A DNA stretch of 64,000 bases from CAVRUD01 sp963724285. Lineage in GTDB: Bacteria; Chloroflexota; Chloroflexia; Thermomicrobiales; UBA6265. Position 1 is the stretch's first letter, and each line of letters starts with the position of its first letter. The notes below the pieces were generated by a model. The model was not told the DNA's origin, made no database searches, and was given only the letters and a program-made list of their open reading frames with translations. The translations under genes and the position numbers were made by a program. Where the stretch lies: the NCBI GenBank assembly GCA_963724285.1, contig CAVRUD010000034.1, forward strand, positions 41,534 through 105,533. Direction: 5' to 3'. Positions 1-8,721 of the stretch are shown in pieces.

Positions 1-1
1 G

Positions 2-346
2 CTTGGACTACCGTACGTTGACCTCCAGGGTCGGGCGCGCAAGCTGAAAATCACTCGTGTCGCGGTGATTGCGGGCGGCGCAGGGAACGTGGCGTTCTAC
101 CAGGAGGCAGACCGCGTCCAGGCCGATTGCCTGATCGCTGGCGAGGTGACCTCCAAGATCGACAACGACCTTGGGAGACAGCGCCAGGCTGAGATCGAGC
201 AGTATTTGCCAACCACGAACCTTATCGCAATTGGCTTGTCGCACGCGGCCTCCGAGTTTGCCGTCATGCGGGAATTGGTTCCATTCTTCGAGGAACACGC
301 CGGCATCCCGGCCGAGGCAGTCCCCGAAGCGCAGTGGTGGCGATGA
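2..346 (+). CDS. Nif3-like dinuclear metal centre protein (C-terminal part)
   Basis: The reading frame is open at the left edge of the window and ends at TGA 344-346, so only about 114 C-terminal residues are present. The glycine-rich stretch VAVIAGGAGN, then ADCLIAGEVTSK and a late SHAASE segment match the C-terminal metal-site half of the Nif3/YqfO (DUF34) family (GGAG, then D-x-x-x-x-GE, then H-x-x-x-E). In the family these residues bind two metal ions; the physiological role is poorly known. The gene lies 16 bases before the following acetyltransferase in the same direction. Family assignment is by remembered motif only, and the missing N-terminus limits certainty. Confidence 0.65.
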   Translation, partial: LGLPYVDLQGRARKLKITRVAVIAGGAGNVAFYQEADRVQADCLIAGEVTSKIDNDLGRQRQAEIEQYLPTTNLIAIGLSHAASEFAVMRELVPFFEEHAGIPAEAVPEAQWWR

Positions 347-362
347 CGACCGAAGGGATGAC

Positions 363-811
363 ATGGAGAGCACAGATTCGTCGTCTGAAACATCAACCAT
401 CAGCTTCTGGGAATCGGCGGATGAACTGACTGAGGAGCACCTTCACGGGTCCTTTTCGTCGGCTGGCCCAATCCGCCCTCTCCTGCCATCCATCTCCGCA
501 TTCTGCGGGGGAGTGATCACGTCGTGGTCGCGGTCGACGATTCGACGGGGATGGTCGTTGGGTTCGTTTCGGCGATCTCGGATGGCGTCCTCGCCGCCTT
601 CATCCCGAATCTTGAGGTCGATCCCGCCTACCAGAACCTTGGCATCGGCACGGAGTTGATGCGGAGAATGCTGACGCAGTTGAGCCACCTCTATTCGATT
701 GACCTGCTCTGCGACGAGGAGATGCAGCCGTACTATGAGCGGCTCGGGATGCGAAGGGCCACCGGCATGGTTGTTCGCAATTACGACCGCCAGTCCGGCG
801 CGACGGGCTGA
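363..811 (+). CDS. GNAT-family N-acetyltransferase, frameshifted
   Basis: From ATG 363 the first frame gives ISFWESADELTEEHLHG and then loses sense. From about 449 another frame continues with FVGWPNPPSPAIHLRILRG, a hydrophobic core VVGFVSAISDGVLAAFIP, the acetyl-CoA motif A (AYQNLGIGTELM) and the end YYERLGMRRATGMVVRNY. Together these make one GNAT protein of the FFVGWPNPPSP type, about 149 residues, broken by one indel near base 450. The intact second half could start internally at 524, but would lack the first strand and helix. The substrate is unknown. The break is either real inactivation or a one-base sequence error; the second is favoured because similar breaks recur across the window. 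Confidence 0.75.
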
Positions 812-1033
812 AATTGACCGGCCTAGGCGCTTAACAGGGCGTGACATTGCCCATGTCGCGATCTGGATGCTACGCTCACCAATCCGCACTGCACGTTGCT
901 CACCGTTGCGCGACGCGCCCGGACTCGCCCAAAGTGCGGGCTCCGACACCCGGCCTCCCAGCGTGCAGGTGCCGGAAAAGCAATTCGACGGGGCCGCGTA
1001 CGCGCATCCCGGTACGACGATGGAGAACAGGCG

Positions 1034-3301
1034 TTGGCAGCGCGAACCGATTCCACGGCGCCGGCGGAACAGCGGCTGGCGATCGACCTCGACGGCGTTC
1101 TGACCGAGCATCCTCGCCCGCTAGCCCATGCCGCGTCCGCGCGCTTCGGCATCGAACTTCCCGAGATCGCCTTCGTCGACTCCGCGGGGCTGAACGTGCC
1201 CGATGCGGTCCGAGATTGGGTGTATAGCGCCAGTGGCCCCGCTGCCGACCTGGCGCCGGCGCCGGGCGCACAGATGTTCCTCGCCCACCTCCTCGAGCTG
1301 TTCGGGCGCCGGAATGTCATCATCATCACCGCCCGCCCGCTCGAGTCGGCCGAGATGACTCGGTCTTGGTTGGCCCGCAACGGCTTTCCCGAGTGCGACA
1401 TTTTTTTCGCCGACGACAAGGTGACCGTCGCCGCGAACCAGGGGTGCGTCTTCGCGATCGAGGACAGCGTCCGCCACGCGCGCCGGTATGCCGCGGCGGG
1501 CGTCACATGCTTTCTCCTGACCGGCGGCGAGACCGTGCCGGTCGCCTTGGAAGAAGGTATCCATCGGGTCGACGACCTGGCCGCGATCGCTCGCCACTTC
1601 GCTAACGGCGCTCAACTGAGTGCAGTGGCGGCGCTCGACGGCCTGGCCCCGGCCCTGGCCGAATTGCTGGGGCGGCCACGAATCGTCGTCAGCGACGCGA
1701 TCCATCCTGCCGCCCGGGCCCGGCTAGAGGCATCCGCCGAGATCGTCGATGTCGACGGCACCGATGAACCTGCCCTGCTGGTCGCCGTCGCGGACGCCGA
1801 CGCCCTGGTCGTACGGTCTGAGACGCAAGTCACCCGCGAAGTCTTCGCGGCGGCGCCGAAGCTGCGGGTAGTCGCCCGGGCTGGGGTGGGCGTCGACAAT
1901 ATCGATCTTCAGGCGGCGACGCGGGCTGGCGTCGTGGTGCTGAACGCTCCGGGCGCGAATGCCGTCTCCGCCGGCGAGCACACCATCGCTCTTCTCCTTG
2001 CCGTCACCCGGCAGCTTCCTTCCGCCAACGCGTCGACCCATGCGGGCCGGTGGGAACGGAAGAAGATCAAGCCGATCGATCTTCGCGGCCGAACGGTCGG
2101 GATCGTCGGGTTGGGCCGGGTCGGCTCGGTCGTCGCCCAGCGGTTGCGCGCGTTCGAGATGGAAGTGGTCGCCTACGATCCCTACATCACGCCGGAACGG
2201 TTTCGCGAGCTTGGCGTCCGCCCGGTCGACTACGACACGCTTTTGTCGATCTCGGACGTGGTCTCGTTCCATGTTCCGGCGACGGCAGATACGAACCATA
2301 TGCTCGACGAGAACACGCTGACCAAGTTGAAACCGACGGCGATCGTGCTCAACGTCGCCAGAGGCGAGATCGTCGACCCGGTTGCGCTCGCGAACGCCCT
2401 GCGCGAAGAACGGATCGCGGGTGCCGGCGTCGATGTCTTCCCGCACGAGCCCTGCACTGAATCTCCCCTGTTTGGGCTGCCCAACATCGTCCTGACGCCA
2501 CACACGGGCGGATCGAGCGCCGAGGCACTGGCCGCGGTCGGCGAGGTGATCAGCACCACGACCCTGGCCGCGCTCCGGGGAGAAGCGGTCCCCAATGCCG
2601 TCAACCTGCCCATGGTATCGGTCGATGGGCCGGAACTGCAGCGCCTGACCACGGTCGCCGGGGCGGCGGGGCATCTCCTTGCCGTCCTTGAACCGCGGCT
2701 CCCCCGGACGGTCAATGTCACGGTGCGCGGACTGGTGCCGAACGATGTCATCTCCCATGTCGTCGGCGCATCCCTCTCCGATGCCCTGCAGCGCTGGACT
2801 GACCGGCGCGTCACCCCGGTCAACGCCCGCCTCATCGCCCAGGAGCTGGGCGTCGGCGTGAAAACGATCGTTGCCAACACCGATCCCTCGATGCAGGTTT
2901 CGTTCTCCTTCGAGGTTGGGGAAGAGGATACGCACCGCGTTGCGATTTCCTGGGACCGAGTCACCGCCGGCATCGTCGAGGTCGACCGGTTTTCGCTGGA
3001 GCGGGCGCTGGCGGGCGATGTCCTCATCACCCACCACCGGGACCAGCCGGGTGTGGTCGGCAGGCTGGGGACGATCCTGGGCCGCTACAACGTCAATATC
3101 GCCGGCATGCAGGTCGGTCGCCACAATCGAGGCGGCGAGGCGCTGATGGTCCTCAATGTCGACGACGCGATCCCGGAGGCTGCCCTGGCCGAAATCACCG
3201 CCACGCCGGGCGTCCAGACTGCCTACGTCGTCTCCCTCCCGCCGGCCGAGCAACGATCCCAGGCCCGTCCGGCCGTGCTCGCCACGGCGGTCGGCCAGTA
3301 A
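1034..3301 (+). CDS. serA: HAD phosphatase-D-3-phosphoglycerate dehydrogenase fusion
   Basis: The TTG at 1034 has GGAG eight bases upstream and gives 755 residues; the longer open frame to 896 is Arg-rich and looks non-coding. Residues about 14-190 form a HAD hydrolase: nucleophile motif DLDGVLT (D18, D20), ITARP (about 98), then ADDK and IEDS. Residues about 215-755 are a full type I phosphoglycerate dehydrogenase: GLGRVGS nucleotide-binding loop, ARGEIVD, PHEPC and TPHTGG catalytic segments, an intervening ASB domain and a C-terminal ACT domain (ITHHRDQPGVVGRLG). SerA oxidises 3-phosphoglycerate in serine synthesis, and ACT domains usually bind serine. The HAD part resembles 5'-nucleotidase-like phosphatases rather than classic SerB, so its substrate is open. 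A terminator follows. Confidence 0.9.
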   Translation: MAARTDSTAPAEQRLAIDLDGVLTEHPRPLAHAASARFGIELPEIAFVDSAGLNVPDAVRDWVYSASGPAADLAPAPGAQMFLAHLLELFGRRNVIIITARPLESAEMTRSWLARNGFPECDIFFADDKVTVAANQGCVFAIEDSVRHARRYAAAGVTCFLLTGGETVPVALEEGIHRVDDLAAIARHFANGAQLSAVAALDGLAPALAELLGRPRIVVSDAIHPAARARLEASAEIVDVDGTDEPALLVAVADADALVVRSETQVTREVFAAAPKLRVVARAGVGVDNIDLQAATRAGVVVLNAPGANAVSAGEHTIALLLAVTRQLPSANASTHAGRWERKKIKPIDLRGRTVGIVGLGRVGSVVAQRLRAFEMEVVAYDPYITPERFRELGVRPVDYDTLLSISDVVSFHVPATADTNHMLDENTLTKLKPTAIVLNVARGEIVDPVALANALREERIAGAGVDVFPHEPCTESPLFGLPNIVLTPHTGGSSAEALAAVGEVISTTTLAALRGEAVPNAVNLPMVSVDGPELQRLTTVAGAAGHLLAVLEPRLPRTVNVTVRGLVPNDVISHVVGASLSDALQRWTDRRVTPVNARLIAQELGVGVKTIVANTDPSMQVSFSFEVGEEDTHRVAISWDRVTAGIVEVDRFSLERALAGDVLITHHRDQPGVVGRLGTILGRYNVNIAGMQVGRHNRGGEALMVLNVDDAIPEAALAEITATPGVQTAYVVSLPPAEQRSQARPAVLATAVGQ

Positions 3302-3340
3302 GTGCGCAATCCCTGCAAGTACTAAGCATTGTCACGGATC

Positions 3341-3374
3341 ACCCGCTGTCACGCGCCGCGTGGCAGCGGGTTTT
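3341..3374 (+). terminator. Intrinsic terminator after the serA fusion
   Basis: The arm ACCCGCTGTCACGCG pairs with CGCGTGGCAGCGGGT (one G-T wobble) and is followed directly by TTTT. It lies 40 bases after the serA stop. Confidence 0.75.
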
Positions 3375-3437
3375 ACGTTTGGGGGCGACGGCAAACACGC
3401 CGCGAAAACGCGGCATTATCGGGGAGATACGAGCGGA

Positions 3438-3803
3438 ATGTCTCTACGAACTCAGGTGGTCGAGCGATACTTCGACGGCTTTCGGAAGAGCGACCACGCC
3501 GAAATCCTGGCGTGCCTTACCGACGACGTGGTCTGGGATTTGATCGGCTATACGCGTCTCACCGGCAAAGAAGCGTTCGACGGGGAAATCGAGAACGAGA
3601 ACTTTGTCGGGAGCCCTACGTTGATCATCGACCGGCTGCTCGAAGCGGGCGATTCGATCATCGCCGTCGGGACCGGCGAGGGAACCCAGAAGGACGGGAC
3701 GCGATTCACATTTGCATATTGTGACGTGTTCACATTTAGCGGGGAACTGGTAAACCGAGTTGAGTCCTATATCGTGCCCCTGAACGCTCCCGCCGAGGGG
3801 TAA
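3438..3803 (+). CDS. SnoaL-like / NTF2-fold protein
   Basis: This is a 121-residue protein. It begins RTQVVERYFDGFRKSDH and carries DDVVWDLIG, then AVGTGEGTQKDGTRFTF and FSGELVNRVESYI. That is the helix-then-sheet pattern of the SnoaL/NTF2 fold (about 120-150 residues), a small-molecule-binding cone fold used by isomerases, hydrolases and many proteins of unknown role. ATG 3438 is preceded by GGGGAGA at a long distance, so the start is reasonable but not certain. The gene stands alone between two terminators, and no partner is suggested by its neighbours. Confidence 0.75.
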   Translation: MSLRTQVVERYFDGFRKSDHAEILACLTDDVVWDLIGYTRLTGKEAFDGEIENENFVGSPTLIIDRLLEAGDSIIAVGTGEGTQKDGTRFTFAYCDVFTFSGELVNRVESYIVPLNAPAEG

Positions 3804-3831
3804 GCGCACTCAAACGTGTGTTCGCCAACAA

Positions 3832-3864
3832 GCAAGGGGGCCGCGAAAGTCGCGGCCCCCTTGC
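3832..3864. terminator. Bidirectional terminator between convergent genes
   Basis: A perfect 15-bp stem, GCAAGGGGGCCGCGA / TCGCGGCCCCCTTGC, encloses a 3-base loop. It lies between the SnoaL-like gene (plus) and the CsbD gene (minus), so it can end both transcripts. Confidence 0.8.
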
Positions 3865-3906
3865 TGACTTGGATGACTTGTGTGCTTCCGGAGAGCGGGA
3901 TGCCCC

Positions 3907-4113
3907 CTATGAGCCGCCAGTCACCTTCTTGACGACATCGTCGACCTTGTCCTTGACGTTGGCGATGCCCTGCTTGATCTGGCCTTCCCCCTCCTGTGCC
4001 TTGCCCTCGTCATGGAGCTGTTGGTTGTCGGTCGCCTCACCGACTCCGGCCTTCACGCGCCCGGTTAACTCGTCGACTTTTCCTTCGGCACGATCCTTGC
4101 TTACCTCGCTCAT
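3907..4113 (-). CDS. CsbD-family stress protein
   Basis: This 68-residue, charged, alanine/lysine-rich protein contains KDRAEGKVDELTGRVKAGVGE and a tail GIANVKDKVDDVVKKV. The repeated K-x-x-(E/K)-G-x-(V/A) pattern is that of CsbD proteins, small helical polypeptides induced by general stress in many bacteria, molecular role unknown. AAGGAGAT sits seven bases before the ATG. The gene is divergent from the Crp/Fnr regulator, and the shared 300-base gap holds a perfect palindrome, so the regulator may control both. That link is an inference. Confidence 0.85.
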   Translation of the reverse strand: MSEVSKDRAEGKVDELTGRVKAGVGEATDNQQLHDEGKAQEGEGQIKQGIANVKDKVDDVVKKVTGGS

Positions 4114-4266
4114 GGATTGATCTCCTTCGTCCTCTGGGGATCATGGGTCCAACATAGAACCCACCTGCGTCTGCTAGGCGCATTGATCATGCCAACGGTG
4201 ATCCGGGCGCGCCGCCGCTCCGTACCAAATCCGGGAGATGCGGCGGTACGACCGCGTGAAACATCC

Positions 4267-4287
4267 TTGCACAGGTATCCTGTGCAA
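4267..4287. promoter_or_regulatory. Perfect 21-bp palindromic operator candidate
   Basis: TTGCACAGG-TAT-CCTGTGCAA is a perfect 9-bp inverted repeat with a 3-base centre. It lies 4 bases upstream of a -35 box, where a dimeric activator or repressor would bind. The adjacent Crp/Fnr-type regulator is an obvious candidate, but the half-site is not a classic Crp or Fnr half-site. Confidence 0.55.
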
Positions 4288-4291
4288 ACGG

Positions 4292-4321
4292 TTGACAAAT
4301 CCGTTTGTAGCCCGTTATACT
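4292..4321 (+). promoter_or_regulatory. Sigma-70-type promoter for the Crp/Fnr gene
   Basis: TTGACA (4292-4297), an 18-base spacer and TATACT (4316-4321) lie about 100 bases before the regulator ATG, giving an untranslated leader of roughly 95 bases. Confidence 0.65.
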
Positions 4322-4422
4322 CCGGATGAACCGCTCAGATCGGCACCGAGCACCGGGCCGGCACGGCGATGACGGATTTCCCTAATGGGCACCAAGATGA
4401 ATCGGTTTCAGGGAGGTGCGCG

Positions 4423-5271
4423 ATGAAGTTCACTGCTCGTGATGGATCCACGGCTCGGTCTCTCGCCATCGCCACCAAGCCTGCTTCACGCATCGTCGCG
4501 CGATCGGCCAGCGCGACGTCGTCGGTGCGGTCAAGCAGCCAGCCGGACGGCATGAACCCCTACGGCGTACCGCCCACCCAGCTTCGGCCCGGCTCCGGCG
4601 CATCGTCTCCGGTGCCGCCGTCGAACTCGCGCAAGCGCCAGCAAAGGCCGACGACCGTCACCTTCAGCCGCGGCAATCTGATCTTTTCTCCGGGCAACGG
4701 AGAGGGCCTGATCTACATCGTGCGCGGCGGCTGTGTTCGCCTCTACAAGACGTTGCCGGATGGTCGCACGATTAACCTCGCCCTGCTTGGCCCGAACACG
4801 ATCTTTACCCAAGAGGACCGCAGCGACGGACTGGCCTCCGGAGCCACGGCGGAGGCCCTGGTCGATTCTACCCTCTCAATCGTCGAGGCCGACGACTTGG
4901 CCGAACTGATCGCCGATTCGCCCGAACTCGCGTCCGCCGTCATCGCCGGCATGACCCGACGACTTACTGACCTCCAGACCCTAGTTGAGCACCTTCTTGT
5001 ACGCGACACCGCCGTTCGCCTCGCCACGACCCTGCTGGCACTCTCGGCCCGGTTTGGCAATCCAACCGCCGACGGGATGGCGGCGATCGCGCTGCCCCTG
5101 ACCCACCAGTCGCTCGCCAACATGATCGGCTCCAACCGCGTGACGGTCACGAGAAAATTGCTGGAATTGCAGGAGAAGGGGCTGGTGCGCTCGTTGGGGC
5201 GCAACGCTCTGGCGGTTGCTCCGGACGGACTCCGCGCCTTTGCCCAGACCACCCGGCTCGAACTCGACTAA
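4423..5271 (+). CDS. Crp/Fnr-family transcriptional regulator
   Basis: ATG 4423 is chosen because GGGAGGTG precedes it by five bases; an ATG at 4369 lacks a ribosome site. The protein has 282 residues. The first 75 or so are Ser/Pro/Arg-rich and probably disordered. Next comes a cNMP-binding-like beta-roll (FSRGNLIFSPGNGEGLIYIVRGGCVRLYK), the long dimer helix (TRRLTDLQTLVEHLLVRDTAVRLA) and a winged helix-turn-helix (LTHQSLANMIGSNRVTVTRKLLELQEKGLV). The N-terminal Fe-S cysteines of FNR are absent. A strong promoter and a palindrome lie upstream, suggesting autoregulation; the ligand is unknown. Confidence 0.85.
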   Translation: MKFTARDGSTARSLAIATKPASRIVARSASATSSVRSSSQPDGMNPYGVPPTQLRPGSGASSPVPPSNSRKRQQRPTTVTFSRGNLIFSPGNGEGLIYIVRGGCVRLYKTLPDGRTINLALLGPNTIFTQEDRSDGLASGATAEALVDSTLSIVEADDLAELIADSPELASAVIAGMTRRLTDLQTLVEHLLVRDTAVRLATTLLALSARFGNPTADGMAAIALPLTHQSLANMIGSNRVTVTRKLLELQEKGLVRSLGRNALAVAPDGLRAFAQTTRLELD

Positions 5272-5311
5272 CCACCGGCAAACCCGCAACCAGACTTCAC
5301 CAAAGTACGGC

Positions 5312-5349
5312 GCCAAACGCCCGGCGGGCCAACTCGCCGGGCGTTTGGC
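5312..5349 (+). terminator. Hairpin terminator after the Crp/Fnr gene
   Basis: A perfect 15-bp stem, GCCAAACGCCCGGCG / CGCCGGGCGTTTGGC, with an 8-base loop lies 40 bases after the stop. No long T-run follows. Confidence 0.6.
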
Positions 5350-5426
5350 TGTCGGGCCAGTCGGAAGGACCAAGGACATAGAATCGGTAAGAGACCATCA
5401 ACGCCGAGTAAATGAGGAGAAAAAGT

Positions 5427-6374
5427 ATGACAGAACCTGTGCAAGTCGATCCGCAATCTGGCCGGATTCTCCTCGCCGGCGGCACCGGCTTTGTCGGCAA
5501 CAATCTCCGCCGGGCACTGGCAGGACACCGGATTAGGCTCCTGGTTCGTGATCTGGCAAAGTACCAGTCGCTGGCCGGCGACACGATCGAACTGGTGGAA
5601 GGGGACATCACGGACACGGCCTCGATCCGGGGCGCGGCCGACGGCTGTTCGACAGTCATCAACCTGGTTGCCATTATCGAAGAGTCAGGCAAGCGCACCT
5701 TCGACCTCGTCAACCGCCAAGGCACCGAGAATCTGCTAAATGAGGCGAAGCAGGCCGGCAGCGTGGATCACTTCATCCAGATGAGCGCACTCGGCGCCGA
5801 CAACAACCCGCGTTACGGCTACATGAACGCCAAATGGCAGGCGGAGCAGGCGGTCAAGAACAGCGGTATCCCCTGGACCATCTTCCGCCCGTCGATCATC
5901 TTTGGCCCCGGCGACGGGTTCATCAACGTCCTCGCCGGGCTCGTCCGCTCCTTCCCGATCATCCCCGTCGTGGGGTCGGGCGAAAGCAAGTTCCAGCCGG
6001 TCGCTGTCGAGGAAGTCGCGGAAGTGTTCGCTCGGGCCGTCACCGACCCGTCCATGATCAACCAGACCTACGAACTCGGCGGCGGCAAGGTCTACACCTA
6101 TGAGGAACTGCTGGACGCCATCTCCGCCAAGCTCGGCAAACCTAAGCGCAAAGCGCACGTCCCGGTCGGGCTGATGATGCCGGTCGTGGTCCTCTCAAAG
6201 CCCCTTCCCAAGTCCTTGCGTCCGCCCGTAACGGAGGAGCAGCTGAAAATGCTCGCCCTCGACAACTGCACGGACAACAGCGCGACTGGGGACCTGATCG
6301 GGCGGCCACCGCTCCGCCTGGAAGACGCCATGGACTACATCTTGCCGGCAGCACAGCATCAACGTCCGGCGTAG
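5427..6374 (+). CDS. Atypical SDR, complex I NDUFA9-like
   Basis: ATG 5427 follows GAGGAG by seven bases, so the ATG at 5412 was not used. The product has 315 residues. It opens with the dinucleotide-binding loop ILLAGGTGFVGNNLRRAL, then VEGDITD, and carries the atypical-SDR tyrosine region YMNAKWQAEQAVKNSGIPWTI followed by FRPSIIFGPGD. This is the NmrA/NDUFA9-type extended fold, in which the Y-x-x-x-K site is modified. Such proteins bind NAD(P)H; some assist respiratory or quinone enzymes and others are sensors. No respiratory genes are nearby, so the role stays open. Confidence 0.8.
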   Translation: MTEPVQVDPQSGRILLAGGTGFVGNNLRRALAGHRIRLLVRDLAKYQSLAGDTIELVEGDITDTASIRGAADGCSTVINLVAIIEESGKRTFDLVNRQGTENLLNEAKQAGSVDHFIQMSALGADNNPRYGYMNAKWQAEQAVKNSGIPWTIFRPSIIFGPGDGFINVLAGLVRSFPIIPVVGSGESKFQPVAVEEVAEVFARAVTDPSMINQTYELGGGKVYTYEELLDAISAKLGKPKRKAHVPVGLMMPVVVLSKPLPKSLRPPVTEEQLKMLALDNCTDNSATGDLIGRPPLRLEDAMDYILPAAQHQRPA

Positions 6375-6538
6375 CGAGGCGGTTTGCAGGCTCTGGACTG
6401 CTTTCCGGAGAGCAATGTCCCCGGAATCGTTGCACTTTCCGCAGTTACACCGTAACCTGCGAACATCGGTAGAAAGCACACTCGGGATCGCCAGCCGGTT
6501 GCGATCCGGGACGCTACCGTGACCAGGAGGAGAACCCG

Positions 6539-6613
6539 ATGCTTGCAAAAGTGCAGGAGACACTCAAGCGATGGGTCGACAAGGCGAAATCGCTCTTCTC
6601 AGGGTCCAAATAG
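6539..6613 (+). CDS. 24-residue amphipathic microprotein
   Basis: ATG 6539 is preceded by CAGGAGGAG about eight bases upstream, among the strongest ribosome sites in the window. The peptide begins MLAKVQETLKRWVDKAKSLF and ends SGSK. Spacing of L2, V5, L9, W12, V13, A16, L19 and F20 makes one hydrophobic face on a cationic helix, compatible with membrane-surface binding. A terminator with a T-rich tail follows 38 bases after the stop, so it seems to be a discrete transcription unit. I know no homologue. Confidence 0.5.
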   Translation: MLAKVQETLKRWVDKAKSLFSGSK

Positions 6614-6651
6614 GCCGGAGCCGATCACCTGTTGCCCAATCGAGAACTGTC

Positions 6652-6695
6652 CCCGCCACGCGACATTGCGCCGCGTGGCGGGCCTGTTTGTTTGT
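6652..6695 (+). terminator. Intrinsic terminator after the microprotein
   Basis: Perfect 11-bp stem CCCGCCACGCG / CGCGTGGCGGG, 9-base loop, then a T-rich tail (CCTGTTTGTTTG). Confidence 0.8.
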
Positions 6696-6729
6696 GAGTG
6701 CCGATAACGGGCCGGACGGCCTGCCCAGC

Positions 6730-8721
6730 CTAGCGGTAACTTGCGGCCTGTAGCTCGAACAGCCCGGCGTACTGTCCGTTGAGATTCATTAGATCCGCGT
6801 GGGTGCCGTACTCGACCAGGCGCCCGTTTTCGAGAACGAGGATGCGGTCTGCCATTCTGGCCGTCGAGAAGCGGTGCGAGATAAACAGTGCCATCCGCCC
6901 CGCGGTTAGTTCCTTGATCCGGCTGAAGAGTTCGTGCTCGGCCTGGGCATCGAGGGCGGCGGTTGGTTCGTCCAGAATCAGCACCTGGGCGTCGCGCATG
7001 AACGCCCGTGCCAGGGCCACTTTCTGCCACTCGCCTCCCGAGAGCTGGTGCCCCCCTTCGAACCACTTGCCCAGCGTCGTCTGAAACCCCTGCGGCAACT
7101 TGGCGATGACCGCGTCGGCTCCAGCTCGGTTGGCCGCGTCCCTGATCGCGTCGAGGTCATGGAGTCGGTCCACGTTGCCAACTCCGATATTGTCCGCCGC
7201 CGAGAACTGGTACGTGGCATAGTCCTGAAACATGACACCGATCTGGCGGCGGAGCTCGGCAGGGTCGTAGTCACGGATGTCGCGGCCGTCGATCAGAATC
7301 TGGCCGGAGATCGGGTCGTAGAGCCGGCCGAGCAGTTTAACGATGGTCGACTTGCCGGCGCCGTTCCGCCCGACAAGCGCGACCGTCTCTCCTGGCTCGA
7401 TCGTGAACGAGACATCATCGAGCGCAAGCGCCTCACGGCCAGGATACCCATAGGAGACATGGAGGAACTCGATTCCCTGCTGGAAGGGACGCCGAACCGG
7501 AGCAGGGTGCTCCGGCGCCGCGATACGTGGCTCGCGCTCGAGTAGTTCGTGGAGGGTCGAGAGGTACAGGCCGTTCTCGTAGATGCCCTGCACACCTCCC
7601 AGGATGCCCTGGAAGGCGCTCTGGACCTGATTGGCGGCCTGGGTATAGACGGTCAATGCACCCAGGGTGACCTGCCCCCGAATCGCCAGGATCGCGACGT
7701 AGAGGAAGGTTCCCGACGAAGCGAGGGTCGTCAGCGAACCCCACCCGAACCCGGCAAAGTAGCGCTTGACGAGGAGTGCCTTGGTCTCGCGGTAATACTC
7801 CGTCGAGATGCGCCGGTAGCGCTCAATGAAGTGGTCGCCGGCGGTGAGCAGCTTCACCTCTTTGGCGTACTCGTCGGTGGTCATCAGGGTCGTCAGGTAG
7901 GACATCGACCGCCGGACTGGGGACTGGCGGCGCATCATCTGGAAGCCCCACCAGCCGTACCGGGACCCGGAGATGAACGCGGGGATCGGCGACAGCAGCG
8001 CGGCGGCGGCGATCCACGGTGACAGGCTGATCAACAGGACGATCATTGTCCCGAATGTGATCGTCGAGCGGACGAGCCCGAAGACCTGCGAGACCATGTC
8101 CACCGGCCGCCGGGCCGACTCGCGCTGCGCCTGCTGGAGCTGGTCGTAGTAGGTCGCGTTCTCGAAGTCGGCCAGATCGAGCGTATTGGCGTGCCCCATG
8201 ATTTGCAGTTGCACGTGAATGGCGAGCTGCTCCTGGAGCAGCTGCTGGCTGATATTGGCCAGCGTCTGCACGAGACTGGAGCCGACAAAGATTCCCAACT
8301 GGATCGCGGCCAGGACGACAACGTCACGAACATGCTCGCCGCCGCCGCCGGCGTTGAACCCCTCGACGACCTCGTCGATCAGGAGGCCGGCCAGCCAAAC
8401 CTGCAGAACGGGCACAATACTCTGCAGCAGATTGGTCACCGCCAGGGCGGAGGTGAGGAGGCGGTTGGTCGACCAGACCAGTTGCATGACCCGCACAATG
8501 CCGCGCCAGGTCTCGCGGACGCCCCGCCCGACAGCTCGGGCATCCAGGCGAATGCGAAACCGGGTGGCGGGACCAGGACTGCCTGTCGGTCCGCCTGGTG
8601 CGCCGCCGCTCGGACCGGCGGCGGCAGATGGGAATGGCGTTGCGCCGTTGAGATCGGCGGAGCGGTCGGAACGGCCGGGGTGATAGCCGTTGGCTCCACG
8701 GCCTCGGGAGGGGTCAGACAT
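6730..8721 (-). CDS. ABC transporter, fused permease-ATPase (exporter type)
   Basis: About 663 residues from the ATG at 8721; an in-frame ATG at 8775 is also possible and neither has a good ribosome site. The first 70 residues are Gly/Pro-rich and probably disordered. A six-helix membrane domain follows, then one nucleotide-binding domain: Walker A GRNGAGKST (about 452), signature LSGGEWQKVALARAF (about 558), Walker B VLILDEPTAALD (about 582) and the switch histidine in ISHRFSTARMADR. A half-transporter of this build works as a homodimer or heterodimer, exporting lipids, peptides or drugs. No partner half-transporter is adjacent and the substrate is unknown. Confidence 0.88.
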   Translation of the reverse strand: MSDPSRGRGANGYHPGRSDRSADLNGATPFPSAAAGPSGGAPGGPTGSPGPATRFRIRLDARAVGRGVRETWRGIVRVMQLVWSTNRLLTSALAVTNLLQSIVPVLQVWLAGLLIDEVVEGFNAGGGGEHVRDVVVLAAIQLGIFVGSSLVQTLANISQQLLQEQLAIHVQLQIMGHANTLDLADFENATYYDQLQQAQRESARRPVDMVSQVFGLVRSTITFGTMIVLLISLSPWIAAAALLSPIPAFISGSRYGWWGFQMMRRQSPVRRSMSYLTTLMTTDEYAKEVKLLTAGDHFIERYRRISTEYYRETKALLVKRYFAGFGWGSLTTLASSGTFLYVAILAIRGQVTLGALTVYTQAANQVQSAFQGILGGVQGIYENGLYLSTLHELLEREPRIAAPEHPAPVRRPFQQGIEFLHVSYGYPGREALALDDVSFTIEPGETVALVGRNGAGKSTIVKLLGRLYDPISGQILIDGRDIRDYDPAELRRQIGVMFQDYATYQFSAADNIGVGNVDRLHDLDAIRDAANRAGADAVIAKLPQGFQTTLGKWFEGGHQLSGGEWQKVALARAFMRDAQVLILDEPTAALDAQAEHELFSRIKELTAGRMALFISHRFSTARMADRILVLENGRLVEYGTHADLMNLNGQYAGLFELQAASYR

